A DNA stretch of 64,000 nucleotides, taken from NCBI GenBank assembly GCA_021234155.1, contig JAJEKV010000060.1:1-64000 (forward strand). The letters run 5' to 3'. The position numbers were made by a program, and so were the translations under genes. Positions 1 through 11,999 of this stretch are shown in pieces. The notes beneath the pieces are model-generated. The model ran no database searches, was not told the origin of the DNA, and saw nothing but the letters and a program-made list of their open reading frames with translations. Origin of the DNA: Isoetes taiwanensis. Taxonomy: Eukaryota > Streptophyta > Lycopodiopsida > Isoetales > Isoetaceae. Positions within the stretch are counted from its first letter, which is position 1, and the number at the start of each line of letters is the position of its first letter.

Positions 1-2990
1 CACTGATACCCATCTCAATCACAGTGTAATTCTCAAGCATACTTGCAAGATCAAAGGTGTATGTAAATATTGGATCACTAGGCTTTTGAGAGGAATTTGC
101 AAGAAGCCTCACTGACAGCAACTATAGTAGAATTCTTATAATCAATCCATGCACTCAACGTGGAGTTTGACTGGAAACTTAGATTTGCGTACGAACCTAC
201 AAGACATAAGGTCTTTTCTGATACCGAATATTTGGATCCACTCCTATGATCACAGGACGGATCTTGCAGATCAGAGTTAGGATATGAATCAAACTCAACC
301 GGAAATAATGGGCTTATCCAAATTTTCTGCGCAGTTGTTTATCAAAACCAAGGCATCTATCTACAAAGTTTCACCTAAATGGTTGTGTGCAGGAGTAAGG
401 AAAAGGCTATCCCTTCCCAGAAGATGTTCCAAAACTAAGCATCTGGAAGACGGCGTAAGTGCTAAAATGATATATCCGGATAGAGTGCCAGACATGTTAG
501 CATAAATTAGGCCTTTGCTGTGACTAGAAAGGGAAGTTAGTACCACACATCCTCGATCGTCTAGAGTTGCACCATAGTCCAAAAGCATATCTGCATTTTT
601 GAAGCCCTTCAAAAGAACGGAAATGGAGAATCCTTTGGGCTCCTATCAAAGGTAATTAGTGTAGTTGCAAATACAATGAAGAGAAGATGCGACATTTTTC
701 TATATGAAGAAAAGCAGCCAGAATACCAATATATATAGGCCAAGCCCTGTTTAAATATCATGTGTCCACCAACGTAAAAGATGATTTTTTGAGACATTAA
801 GCATACTACAATATGACTCCTATACAACCTGGCTTTGGACGAAGTTGGCAAGTCATTGACAAAAGAACAATAAAGATAAAGTCTTCACAAATAATTCATC
901 AAAATGGCGATCCCACCATCTTGCATCATGAATAGTAACAAACCGCATCTTGCCCCATGACAAGCAATTATGCACAACGGACTCTGCAAATGAGACCAAT
1001 ATACAATTTTTCGCACCTATTCAGGGGCCAGCCACCGGACTACTTAATCCGACCAGATTGATTGGGTCAAAATGTGAAAAAAAATAAAAATAATTCCTTT
1101 TTTATCATTGCATCCATGGGCACCAAGAATCTTTGCTGAACAGGATTTTGGAGCAAAATGGCACCATAAACGCTCTCGAAAGCATTCCAACTCTTTGTTT
1201 TAGTGCAAGAATGGGCAAACCGTAGCTAACTCGCGGTGGTAAACTTATGTTTTTTTTTTTTTTTTTTTTTTTTATAGGTAAAATACAATCCAAGAGTACT
1301 CTGCGACAGCTCCCATCCTGGTGGTTCTTCTTTTCTTATGCTTATTCTTCAATCATTCTTATGTCCTTTCTTATCCTCTAGCTGCAAAGAAAGATCGAGC
1401 TTGCATCACTAAATTTATACTTGAGCATTGGCACCAAACTCCCATCCATAGTAGCAGAAAGGATCATTGTCTATCACTTGCTTCTACTCCTTCAAGTATT
1501 CAAGCTCACACTCAAATTCTTTGATTGACTTCCAAGACGAATCCCTCCTCCGGGATTTAGGTCTCAGACTTAAGTCATGTTAATTTAAGAACTACTATTA
1601 TCTGAAGAGAACTATCAAAGATAGTTGGATTGCGATTACGCTTGAATCGAGCAAAAAGTCTCCTTTTTTCGGATTTAGTTGGAGAGAATAACACAATTTT
1701 GAGAATTTCAAACGACTAATTTTTCTCAAGCACAAATACTTTCACCTACTTCTAGGGGTCCAAGATACATGAGATTAGCATGATACATATATCCATACAA
1801 ATTATGCATTATACTTGTCGTGTACATGATATTTGTAATGCTCAATAATGGCACTACAATGTACACCAATAATTCACATCAATAATTTTTACTTGACTAT
1901 AAGAGCAACCCATCTGATTGGTAAGGTCATAATCTCCATGGCCTATTTGCCTACCTCGTCGAGCAAATTGAGACCATCAAGGTGCTCCATGAGCTACAAT
2001 GATCTTGTTGGTTGCATAATAGGCATTCATCTTGATCCCTATCCAAAGCTAATTGATATAGGAGCAAGCACGGAGTCCCGCGGCTTTTAATGGGTTGAAT
2101 TATGGCAAAATACTATGTAAATGTTATTCCTAAGGCCACCTTAATAATATAAAGGGCATAGGATAACATAGCATTTGAATGTATGAACCATTGATATTTA
2201 TGGGACGGGTCGAGGCCTTATCATTAGGATGGATGGTTATTGATAAGAATGATAAAGTCATATAATCTAATTAAAGGCAAGGAGATATTTTGGGGAAAAA
2301 AAGGCAATTTGCACCGCTAAAAAAGGCTAAAGTCGGGAGAGATCTATAAATAGAACCGGAAACTTCGGTTGAACATATCTCCTGACGAGCTGGATTGAGC
2401 GATCTTTACCTCATTGGGAAGAGCTTGGAGTCTAGTTTCCCATTTAGAGTGGCACATTCTGTAGTTCATCCGAGGAGAGAGTACTGGCGAAAAGTGACAA
2501 GGGGTCAATCACGCCATAGCGACTTGAGATCGCAGAATTGTTTTATGGCGCAGGGCTACTTGGAGTAGCTAGATTAGCTGGAAGGCCAATAAGCCGATGC
2601 CATGGCTTTGTATTTGCTATATGAGCACGGCGTTTTGCCATAACCCAGTGGATCCGGTTGGGTGGTTAATGTCTGCCGCCATATCACTTATCCATGAATA
2701 AAGTTTACTTAGTCCAGTGTTCTATCATTTCATTATGGTTCTATGATTACGTATTACATACAACTTCCCAAATATACATGAATTGTGTATCACTAATAGT
2801 CTTTGAGATTCATTGCCTTAAGCACTCTTCGTGTTATGATTCACCTTATTTGGATTCCCTCGAAAGATCTATGATTTGAATGCCATCACCTTAGCGGTAG
2901 CGAAGGATTTGTGCACCTATTAAGGATATAATGATGTAAGCACTTATAAAATATGTAAGGATGTATAAGCATAATGAATATTATGAAGCA
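1..2990. other. No supported gene
   Basis: I see no coding region I can support. Open frames are short (under 85 codons), lie on both strands and show no recognisable domain. The stretch is AT-rich and holds a 24-base T run near 1,250. It ends where an LTR-like repeat begins at about 2,991. Confidence 0.6.
1250..1273. repeat. Poly(T) tract, 24 bases
   Basis: An uninterrupted run of 24 T. It could be the poly(A) tail of a minus-strand retroposon, but I found no LINE or SINE body or target duplication next to it. Confidence 0.9.
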
Positions 2991-3795
2991 GGTTCTCATT
3001 GAGCTTTGTAAACATTGAGTACAAATGGATCCCTCACTAGGGATAGATAAATTTGAAAATATGAACTTTAAATGCTTGAAACTAGACAATCATCGAGAGC
3101 ATGATGAAACTGAAAGAATAAACATAAAAAAATGGTTTAATCGCCACTTGATTGATGCAAAGGTGAGGTGGATCCTCGTGGCCTCCCTCCCCACGCACTA
3201 TGGCTACCACAAAGCCTTAACTAACTGCGTAATCAGGCTGAAAGAAAATGATTAGATCAATGAGCGATGCCATAGGCAAGAAGACCTCGGAGGCTCGATT
3301 AATGAGAAAGAAACAACACCACCAATCGGGAACCGTCCGCGGAATGACCATCGCGGGAAAAATAACCGATTAGATGCTTTGCCTTGAGGCTATAGTGCCC
3401 AGGCAGAAAAAAAACAATAAATATGATGATCGGAGGCAACAAATGCGCCCACCGAGAGAGAAAACATGAATAATAAATATTTTCGTGAGGCTACAAAGCC
3501 ACATGAGAAAACATGAATGAATAAATAAAAATACTTAGTGCCATACGAGAAAGAGTAAACCAATAAGTATGTCTCAATGAGTAAGATGAATCACAACCAA
3601 AACACTAGACCCTCGAAAACCACAGATACAAGTCCGAGGGAGGGAGGCGGAAAACTTGTAGAGAGCAAAAGGGAAAAGAATGAAAAGGAGCTCAAGAGAG
3701 CGCCGATGGCCCGAAAAAGAAAAATGAAGTATAAATAGGAGGCGAGGAAGGGTGTCCCCATCCAGGGAATGTGGTTCTAGATCGCATGAACCGCA
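2991..3795 (+). repeat. LTR-like repeat, copy A
   Basis: This roughly 805-bp segment matches, in the same order, the segment at 31,461-32,527. Shared landmarks are the start (GTTCTCATTGAGC), a region around 3,270-3,360 with TCGGAGGCTC and AATCGGGAAC, a TATA-like TATAAATAGG near 3,730, and the end just before CCTAGGATGGGTCC. Copy C starts with TG and ends with CA, as LTRs do; here the first base is G. A third, truncated match lies at 11,780-11,934. I infer a Ty3-type LTR family with plus-strand transcription. I could not identify a primer-binding site, so the LTR call is not certain. Confidence 0.5.
3726..3740 (+). promoter_or_regulatory. TATA-like box in the LTR-like repeat
   Basis: TATAAATAGG lies about 65 bp before the inferred LTR end. 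The equivalent place in the copy near 32,450 reads AATAAATAGG. A conserved TATA-like site near the 3' end of the repeat fits an LTR promoter firing on the plus strand. Confidence 0.35.
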
Positions 3796-5444
3796 TTCCT
3801 AGGATGGGTCCTAAGATACAAACAAGGGGCGATAGAAGAGGAATCTACATCAAAAAGCATGAAGCAAACTAGGAATTTGGAGAAAAGGATGAATAAACAA
3901 AAAAGCGGGAAAAATTGATAAAACACGCATGACCCTAATCGAACAAGTGAAAGAGATAAACAAAGGAAGAAATGGCTAAGCAAGGCCGGCCAGAGACAAA
4001 CAAGGATAAAATAGGATAAAAAGGGTATATGGACACCAACAGAGCAAAGAAAATCCAAAGTGAATCAAGAGGAAAAACAAGGGAGACAAGACAAGACAAA
4101 AAAGACAATCAAGGGGTCCAAATGATGAAAAAAAAGGATAAACAAGAAACCTGAAGAAGGCGATGGATACGAGGAGAAAGCGAGCCTAAAAGGCAATTCA
4201 AAGAGCTTAACGAAGGAAAAAGAAATAAGAACACGGAGGAATATGAAAAACGAACTAAGAAAAATTATGAGGTGAGATGACCAAAAAAAGAGACAGGGCA
4301 AATGCCTAAAATTAATGCTTAAACAAGCCACCGGAAAGAACAAATTTGAACTTCAACCCCAAGGCATGCATAGATACCAAAGACAAATGAACCCCGAGAA
4401 GAAAGAGGTGAGGAGAGGGACATAATGAGACAAATTAGGACTAGAAGAACTAAGATAAGCAAAAAAGTAATTAAGGTGATGTTAGGATTTATATACATAT
4501 GACCAAGGAAAAAAATGAAACTAAGAAAATATGGAGCAAAGGAACAGAGAATATGAGCAAAATGAACCAAACAAAATTAAGCGAAACCACACTGCAACAA
4601 CTAGAGCGAACTGGAAAAAAAGAATAACAAAAATTAGCGAGAACTACCAAAAGGACAAATACAAAAAAGAACGACCCATAAGAGAAACAACAGATGATAA
4701 AGAGAAAGGAACTAAAAGATATGTGGAAAAAAGCAGAGAAAAAATGGACTCACAAAGCAAATGAATTTTTAATATGAAGCGAGCTATATGGAATGACAAG
4801 AATGAAGAGGCAAGGAAAGAAAAAAATGAAGTGAAAAGATGAATGAAGGGACAAGATGCAAAGGCAAATCCAGGAGGAAGCAAAAAGCCTTGGGCGGGGA
4901 AAGGGGTAAAAAGTGGTAAACAAGAATAAACAAGAAAGCAGAGCGGATGGGCTGAATGAGGCCCGGGGGAGAGCATTTATGAAAAACTAATTAAGATGAA
5001 AAGAAAAAAGAAACAGCGAGTCAATGGATCAAAGGGGGGCTAATAAGGAGGCGGTGGAACAATTGGATTAAATAGAATGGGCACAACAAGGAAAAACAAA
5101 GCGTGGATGCTCAGGAGCCCGACTGAAAGAGTGAGGGGAAGGGAGGGACACAAGGGGATATGATACTAAACCAAAAAGCTGATGAAACGACAAATTCAAT
5201 AAATCCTACCACATCAAAATACTATGAAACTAAAGCCCAACATATCAATATCTCAAAATGAACAATGGGTTTATATTAGCAAAGGAAGTAAAGGAAAAAT
5301 ACTAAACAACAGTCGAGCAGAAGAAAAGCAACTAGATCAGCGAAATGAAACCATGACAAGATATTAAGGCAAAAATGTGAGAAGACATTAAGGAACAACA
5401 AGACATTAAGGCAAAATGGCGAGAGAAGGAACAAACAAAACAAA
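3796..5444 (+). mobile_element. Purine-rich non-coding interior of LTR-like element
   Basis: The plus strand is strongly enriched in A and G for well over a kilobase, and no protein domain is visible in any frame. Long open frames on the minus strand here are pyrimidine-strand artefacts rich in Phe, Leu and Ser. The stretch follows the LTR-like copy directly and resembles 32.5-34.2 kb in composition and in its first 60 bases. It is best read as the interior of a large non-autonomous LTR element. Confidence 0.4.
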
Positions 5445-6051
5445 AGACAAGGACAAAGCGAAACAAAAATTTAACTATTAACTAAATAAGACAGGACCAC
5501 AAACAAACAAATGGAACAAAATAGGAATAAGCAAGGACCAACAGAGAAGTTGAGCAAAAGCGCCATAAGCGGAGTCAAATGACTAAAATGACGTAGAAGA
5601 ACAATGAATTAAAGGAGCAAGAAGCACGAGAAATAACCAACTAAATTGCCAATAGAGATTTTAAGGGCCGTTATGAGCACATATCTACCGGCCATGGCAA
5701 AATGAGAAATGAAGCATAAATATTCAATGGAAATTGCAGATGGAAAAAAATCTCAGCGAAGCAGGCACCTTAACATAGCAAATAAATAAACGTATAAACA
5801 TACATAGCCTATCAAGTTATATTGTGAGGAATAATCATGCTCTAGGACCAACTAGATTACATCATTACCAAGCAATGAAGAACCACGAAAAAACAAGAGC
5901 CTAGGAACAAAGTGAAATAGAAACCTGCAAAAGCATGTATCACGGGGAATAATCGAGAGCCCAAAGGTTAGTTCTCACCTTTTAAAACACGTGGAACCCT
6001 AGAGAAGGAGCGAATGGTTGAGCGAAGGCGGAAGGGACAAGAAAAAAAAAA
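5445..6051 (+). repeat. Tandem repeat unit, copy 1 (about 607 bp)
   Basis: This unit is repeated at 6,052-6,090 continuing at 8,296-8,835. Shared landmarks in order are AAATTTAACTAT, GGACCACAAACAAAC, GAAATAACCAACTA, TTGCCAATAGAGATT and AATAATCATGCTCTAGGACC, ending at GCGAATGGTTGAGCG. The copies differ by small indels and substitutions, so the duplication is not recent. No coding sequence is seen in it. Confidence 0.8.
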
Positions 6052-8835
6052 AAGACAATGGACAAGCAGACAAAATTTAACTATAAACTAAATAGAATAG
6101 AATAGAATAGAATATGATTTTATAATTCCCACGGAGACCAGCCCGGCCTATGGGACCCAAAATTACAAAAGAGAAGCGGCGAGCGTATTACTACGAGATT
6201 AAAAACCCCGCCGAGAAGGAGTTCCGGGAGAAAAACCTTAGTAACAGCCAAGGATCGCGACATCTTTTCAGTTATTACATAATCATTAAAATTTGAGGTT
6301 AATAATAGGACGACGGGGGCATAGCGTGCGTGTATCCATTACCTCACGGAGGTGCGATCCCAACAAGCCCTCACGGGGGCCGTTGCTCGGTAGCTCATGC
6401 AAGGCACGATGGGGCACAACTTAAGAGCATACGGGCCGGATGTGCTCGTGCAGCAGGCAGGGCACGGGCGTGAGCTTTCATCTTAATGGCCACGGTGGCT
6501 GACATTGCCGGACTCTGTCCTCACGCGGCTCGAATCCATCTCCACGTCTCTCAATGCACGGAGGTGGGTATTGCACTAATGCGAATGGAAGCAATCACCT
6601 AGCGGCTTTTCATGCCAGGTAGATGGGTGCCGCAGTGAGTGGTGTGGGCCCCTCGTGAGCATGGGATTAACCTGGCTTGTCGATAATTTACCACCTTGAC
6701 ATGTGGCGGGGCCCTGCATCCCAAAGCTTGGCCATGAAGCAAGCATCAATCTTGCTTCAAGGCGGTAGCGTTCCTTGATTGTATGCTTGGTCCCACATCT
6801 GTGTGCACACATTCCATGAGAACCACCTGGGCTTGCTTGTCTTTCCAGCGGGCTTTGATGGTTCTTGCGGGCCCATCGCCCTTGCGCAAAGCAGGTTGAA
6901 CGGGCTTCATCCATAGCCACCACCTTACGGAGGTAAATAATGTGGCGTTCCAGCCGCGACCCTCTGTAATGGAAGGAAGCACGTCTCACAGGAGCAAGAT
7001 CTGATATGGGACCGTGGATTTCACTCCGGTACAGGGCCAAGAAGGCCTTACACGCTCTAGATGCGTTCCAAGTGGTGAGGGATATCACTGGCCCCACATA
7101 CGCCCCATAGAGGAGGAGGACGGTTCAACCAAGGCCACTGAACAAGTGATACTTTTTGGTGACCCCATGCATCTGACTTCGCCTTGTATTTGTTGTTTTG
7201 CATTACATCTGAGGGCTTTCCGGCTACGCGGTGACCCGTAACGATGGATGCATCGATTGTTATTGGTAGTAGAAAACTCAATGCCCAAATACTTATAAAA
7301 GCCCGAGCCACCTCCACTACACTTTTGGTAAGTGAATGAGGGAAGGCGTGGAGTCTTAGGGCGATGGGACCCGGCCGGCACCCTTGTCTTAGCCAGGTTA
7401 ACTCTCATGTCGGTGAATTGGCGAGAAAGTGTCAAAGCATCGAGGTGGCGTTGCATGTCCTCACGGGGGTATATGCGGCGGTCAACATCATCGGCATATA
7501 TGAGTTGCGGATTATGTGGTGCATCAGCTGGCGCCTCTCCCGTGCTCCGGCCCTAGCCATTCTTCTAGGCTTGGGGTCCAATGTACAAGGCGAGGGGATA
7601 GAGGGCAGCCACAGCACCCAATGCTACTTATTTCGCGGACTCCCAAAAGTGATTATTGTGAGGCAGCAGGAGCAAGCCTCATTATAGTCTGTATATAGCA
7701 TTACGCAAGTCGGCGAGGGGTCCCTGTTTGTCTCAATCTATCCCACAACTTATCCGAGACGCGTGTCCAAAAGCGCTGCGAAATCCACAAACAGCGGTAC
7801 AGATTAAAGCGTCGATTCCGGCTATCCCTCTATGAGTGTTAAAGTGAAGATATGGTCAATAGTAGAGAATTGCGGCGGAAACTGCCTAGCGTGAAGCCGC
7901 ACTTCTCCATCCTACGCCCAAAGTGTCAATTGTCGCCGCTCAAGAATCCCGGCAAGCAACTTGGCAAAGACAGGCTGACCATAATAGTACGATAGTTGTT
8001 TTGTGGGGGTCCCACACTTTGTATATGGGCACAACTCTTGGTAGTCGGTCTGGGGGAAACCTTCTTGCAATGCCACGTTGAAGAGTCTTTGTGAGCAGAA
8101 GCACCATTGGGGGCCGGCCCACTTGAAGCTTTCTGCACGCGCATACCATCAAATCGCGCCTTCCGGATTAGCGTTGCGAGACCCATTATGACATCCCCTT
8201 ATGTAATGACGATTTGCTAGGCACTGTCTGCCCGGAGAGTCTTGGTGCCCGGCTTCCCATTGGGTCATCTGATTAACGCAAGTATCTCACCATAGAGCGG
8301 ACCACAAACAAACAAATGGAACAAAATAGGAATAAGCGAACCAACATAAAGTAGTTGAACAAAAGCCACAAATAGGTCAAATGACTAAAATGAACCATAG
8401 AACCAATCGAATCAAAGGGGCAAAAGTCTGAAATAACCAACTACATTGCCAATAGAGATTGGCGGCACAATAAAAGAATGGACGTTATGAGCACCTATCT
8501 TGGCCATGGCAAAAATGAGAAATGAAGCATAAATAATCAAAGGGAATGGCAAACGAAAATGAAATCGCCTTGAGAAAAGGGGCACCTTAACATAGCAAAT
8601 AAATAAACGTATAATCATGCATAGCGTGCCAAGTTATATTGGTGAGGAATAATCATGCTCTAGGACCAACTAGATTACATCGTACCAAGCAATGGAAGAA
8701 CAAAACAAGGCTTAGGAATAAAAAATGAAAATAGAAACACGCAAAAGGCATGTAGCATGGGAATGAGAGCTCAAGTTGGTTCACCTTTTTAAAACCCGCG
8801 AGGGAACCTAGAGAGCGAATGGTTGAGCGGGAAGC
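6052..8835 (+). repeat. Tandem repeat unit, copy 2, split by a LINE
   Basis: The unit resumes at 6,052 with the same AGACAA...AAATTTAACTAT start as copy 1, breaks at about 6,090-6,100, and continues at 8,296 with GGACCACAAACAAAC. The missing middle is occupied by the minus-strand LINE. The order of events is therefore tandem duplication, then LINE insertion. Confidence 0.75.
6092..8295 (-). mobile_element. LINE (non-LTR retrotransposon), decayed copy 1
   Basis: Minus-strand frames contain pieces of a non-LTR reverse transcriptase: an LQRHLDAL-like block (MQRHLDALTLSRQFTD, followed by VNLAKT), then YKYLGIEFST near 7,290, then VALVEPSSSSMGRMWG, then a long C-terminal region at 6,576-7,097 running from WNASRACKAFLALYRSEI to YLRKVVAMDEARS. 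The same blocks occur in the LINE at 52-54 kb. Frames shift several times, so it is dead. The 3' end, at the low coordinate, carries a TAGAA microsatellite at 6,092-6,115 rather than poly(A), and both copies share a CATGGGACCC-type stretch just inside it. The 5' part beyond 7,700 is poorly readable. Confidence 0.75.
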
Positions 8836-11770
8836 TGGAGGAGAGGAATTATGGGAATGGAATAAATAGAAAGGGAATCAACAAATAGATGCTAATGGGT
8901 CAAAAAGAGAGTAATGAGATGAGTCGAGAGATGAAAAAGAGCAAAGCGGATCCAATAGAATGGGCAAATAGGCAATATGGACAGGGAATATATAAAAGAA
9001 AAGAGATGAAATATGACAACAATGAAGATGCATGAGACTAAGCGTTGGGCCAGAAAATAAACCGAAAGAGACTACATCAGCGAAAAGTGAGTCACAGAGA
9101 CCAATATATAATCAACAAGAACAATGTACTTAGAGTTATCCAAATTACGAGACACTAATGCAAGTTATATATGGAATGCAAAATGAAGGCTCATGAAAGC
9201 AATGGGATTAAAAAAGCAACGGGGCAAGGAAAGGGCGAGGAGACTAAAACCAAATTAAAGCGGACCAATTAAAGGAATAAGTGGTATAGGATAGATAGAT
9301 AGAAGTAGTATAGAAGAGGAACTCTTGGAACAAACAAATGGAGTACATTGAAAAGAACAAAGGAGCAGGGCACAATAGAGACTAAAAAGAGAGTAAGTTG
9401 AAACTAGAAAAGCAAATGGACAGAGTGACAAACAGAGCAATAGATTAGGGAATGGAGCGAATTAGAACATTGAAGAAGGAACCAAGAATAGAAAAGAAAC
9501 AAAGGGAGCCTAAGATGGTATGTCGCTAGATCAGCTTCTCAAATATCAGTAATGTGCACGCCCTACATATATGCCACGGAACAAATCGCCAACTATGAAC
9601 AAATGATATAAATTATTCAAAATGACTATAAGATCAGCATAATGGTTATAGAGACCGGACTAGTCTCATAGGCAAACCGAAAAAGAAAAAGACTATAGCA
9701 TTCACCATGACTTAAAAAAACAAAGTCACCAATTAAGAAGTACTAGCAATGCCTAAGATGCATCGGTTAATAGCAGCTTCATGAGATCGCGAAAACCAGC
9801 GATGTAATCTTGCAAAAAGCTTGAGTGGATGTACATCTAACCATGCAAAATGCCCCGCAAAGGAGGCCCCGGTACCTTGCACCTACCTCAAACGCGAAAT
9901 CTCCAAATAAATATAAAATACCGATTCGTGGAAAGTGAAGCTTTTGAGTACAACCAAAGAGAACTCAACAATATCTCTAACAAAGAGGCGATGGAAGATC
10001 CTCTTGGTATATGACATTGTATGGCCACATAGCTCCTGAAAAAACTTGCACTAAAAAGAAAACAATATCTACCATAAAGCGAAATCGGCAAATTTCGTCT
10101 ATATTAAGTTGCAATAAATGTGGATCTATGGTACAAAACCCAACATATAATAACATGTTGTTCTAAAACACCATCAATATCATTGGTAAGAAAGAAACTA
10201 TTCATGAAGCAAAAGTTGGCACGAGACTATACTTACCCAGAGAAGGGGCATCAATGATGTCACTACACATACGAAAGAACCAAATCACCAAATTATCAAC
10301 TTACAGGGATGCTTTAGAGATCCCAAAGCATTGACATACGAAATATCGCTTAGGATGTGTGCGCATCTATAAATGAATAAAGCTTCGAGGAAATTTAGCA
10401 TGCCCATCTTCCAAAAGGAGCACAAGTATACAATCGCGCAATATCGGTGGGAAAACCAAAGCGAAAAGAAAACATTAGTCGAGAAACTTGGAGGAACCAA
10501 ACCTTTGCAATGAGGAGAGTGAAAACACGAGCAATCTAGCCACCACTAAGATCAACTTTCGTTAGGCCAAAGTAAAACAACTTAATTAACTTGGCCCCGG
10601 ATACCTAGCGTCGTCCTAATGAACAAAAGGAAAAGGCCGGCACCATTACCACTTGCTCTCAAACAAGAGCGAAACCAGAATTCCTTATTCTAATCACTCT
10701 ATCGATCACGCCAAACCTCATAAGCGAATGCAAAGTACTTCCATATGAAAAAATGAGTTGTGCTATAGTGCTCTATATGCCTGACATATGAAGATGTTCT
10801 AAAAGCCCAATTGTAAATGTTCAAAAACTACTCACGAGGAACAAATCGGACCTTATGGATAAGCCAAGCAAGAACATAGTACAGCAGGACAACATGTAAT
10901 AAGAACCAAAACAATTCAAAACAAGAAATCATAAGTGGACAACGAGGGACCGGTATAGCGGCCTGAGAAAAATAAAGGGAACCGAACTCCGCTATCCCAC
11001 GAAGATATTATGACGAGGGCGGTGGATCGAACAAGACGGGGCTATACGATTTGCTATAAGTGGAGTTTGCAAGAGAGCCAAGAGAAACGATAGGGATAAC
11101 AAGGCGAGGGGATAGGGCAAACAACGCGAACAAAGATTGGGTTAGAATGGGAAAGCCTTTAAACAATGAATGCCAAAAGAGTCGGCCAACACCAAACCCG
11201 CGAAACCGGCTATGGAGACACGATGCAAGCGGAAAAACTGGGTGAAACGGAAAAATCGAAATGATAGAGGAAATCGAACCTTTCGGGACAGCCGTCGATT
11301 TAAGAAAGAATGGAACGGGGAGCAATACGATTTGCTAGCAAGGAGTGGTCAAGCTCAACTTCGCGGGAACATTCCTTAAAAAAGCGAGCCAAAACAAAAT
11401 AGCTCAAGAATCCGGATGCATAAAAGGATGGATGGAGGGGAACGCCAAGGGAAGCAAAAGCGCAGCAGATCAAACAAAACTAAAAGCGAAGTCGGCTGGT
11501 TGAGGAAAGAATCACCGAGCGAAACCACAAAGCAAACGGATGCACCCAAACAAACGAAAAAATAGAAAAAGAAAACTGCCAGCTGAAGGCGAATCTTGAA
11601 ACCAACCACAACCCGGAGGTGAGGCGAAAACCGGAAAACCGGTGTATAGCAAAGGACAAAAAAGGACCACCGGATCAGAGCCACCAACATACCCCGCAAC
11701 CCGATTAACCTATTGGATTCGATGCACTAATCTAGATGTGGGCGGTAGGAGATAATGCGGCTTTGGTGAT
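8836..11770. other. Low-complexity element interior, no gene
   Basis: To about 9,500 the plus strand is purine-rich as at 3.8-5.4 kb. Beyond that it is mixed AT-rich sequence. Open frames such as those near 11.0-11.7 kb overlap on both strands and show no domain. I read this as the rest of the non-coding LTR-like element that began at 2,991. Confidence 0.35.
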
Positions 11771-11779
11771 TGGTGAGAA

Positions 11780-11934
11780 TAGGAAACTTGTAGAGGCAAA
11801 AGGGAAAGAATGAAAAGGAGCTCAAGAGAACGCAGATGGCGAAAAAGAAAAATGAAGTAGTATAAGAGGCGAGGGAAGGGCGTCCCCATCAAAGGAATGT
11901 GGCCGGTTCTATTGCTATACATAGAACCGCGGCA
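11780..11934 (+). repeat. LTR-like repeat, truncated copy B
   Basis: Matches the last part of the copy at 2,991-3,795: GAAACTTGTAGAG, then GAATGAAAAGGAGCTCAAGA, then GCGTCCCCATC, then GGTTCTATTGCTAT, ending GGCA. Sequence after 11,934 is unrelated to that following copy A, so the LTR end lies here. It could be the remnant 3' LTR of the element that starts at 2,991, giving a span of about 8.9 kb including the LINE. Confidence 0.5.
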
Positions 11935-11999
11935 TTATCTCGATGTATAGAACACAGGTAACTTGTTTAGTTGTCCATTAAGCCTTCCGATTCACCTCT

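Noticed and set aside
361-612. 83-codon minus frame with a protein-like beginning (GFKNADMLLDYGATLDDRG)
   Set aside because: Looked like an ankyrin-type or lectin-type piece but cannot be extended or matched; not enough to call.
3777-4976. Several minus-strand open frames of 80-110 codons
   Set aside because: They are Phe/Leu/Ser-rich readings of the pyrimidine strand of a purine-biased stretch and have no domain or shared codon pattern.
6092-8295. Target-site duplication for LINE copy 1
   Set aside because: Only ATAG-like similarity at the two edges; the tandem unit fixes the insertion point better than any duplication.
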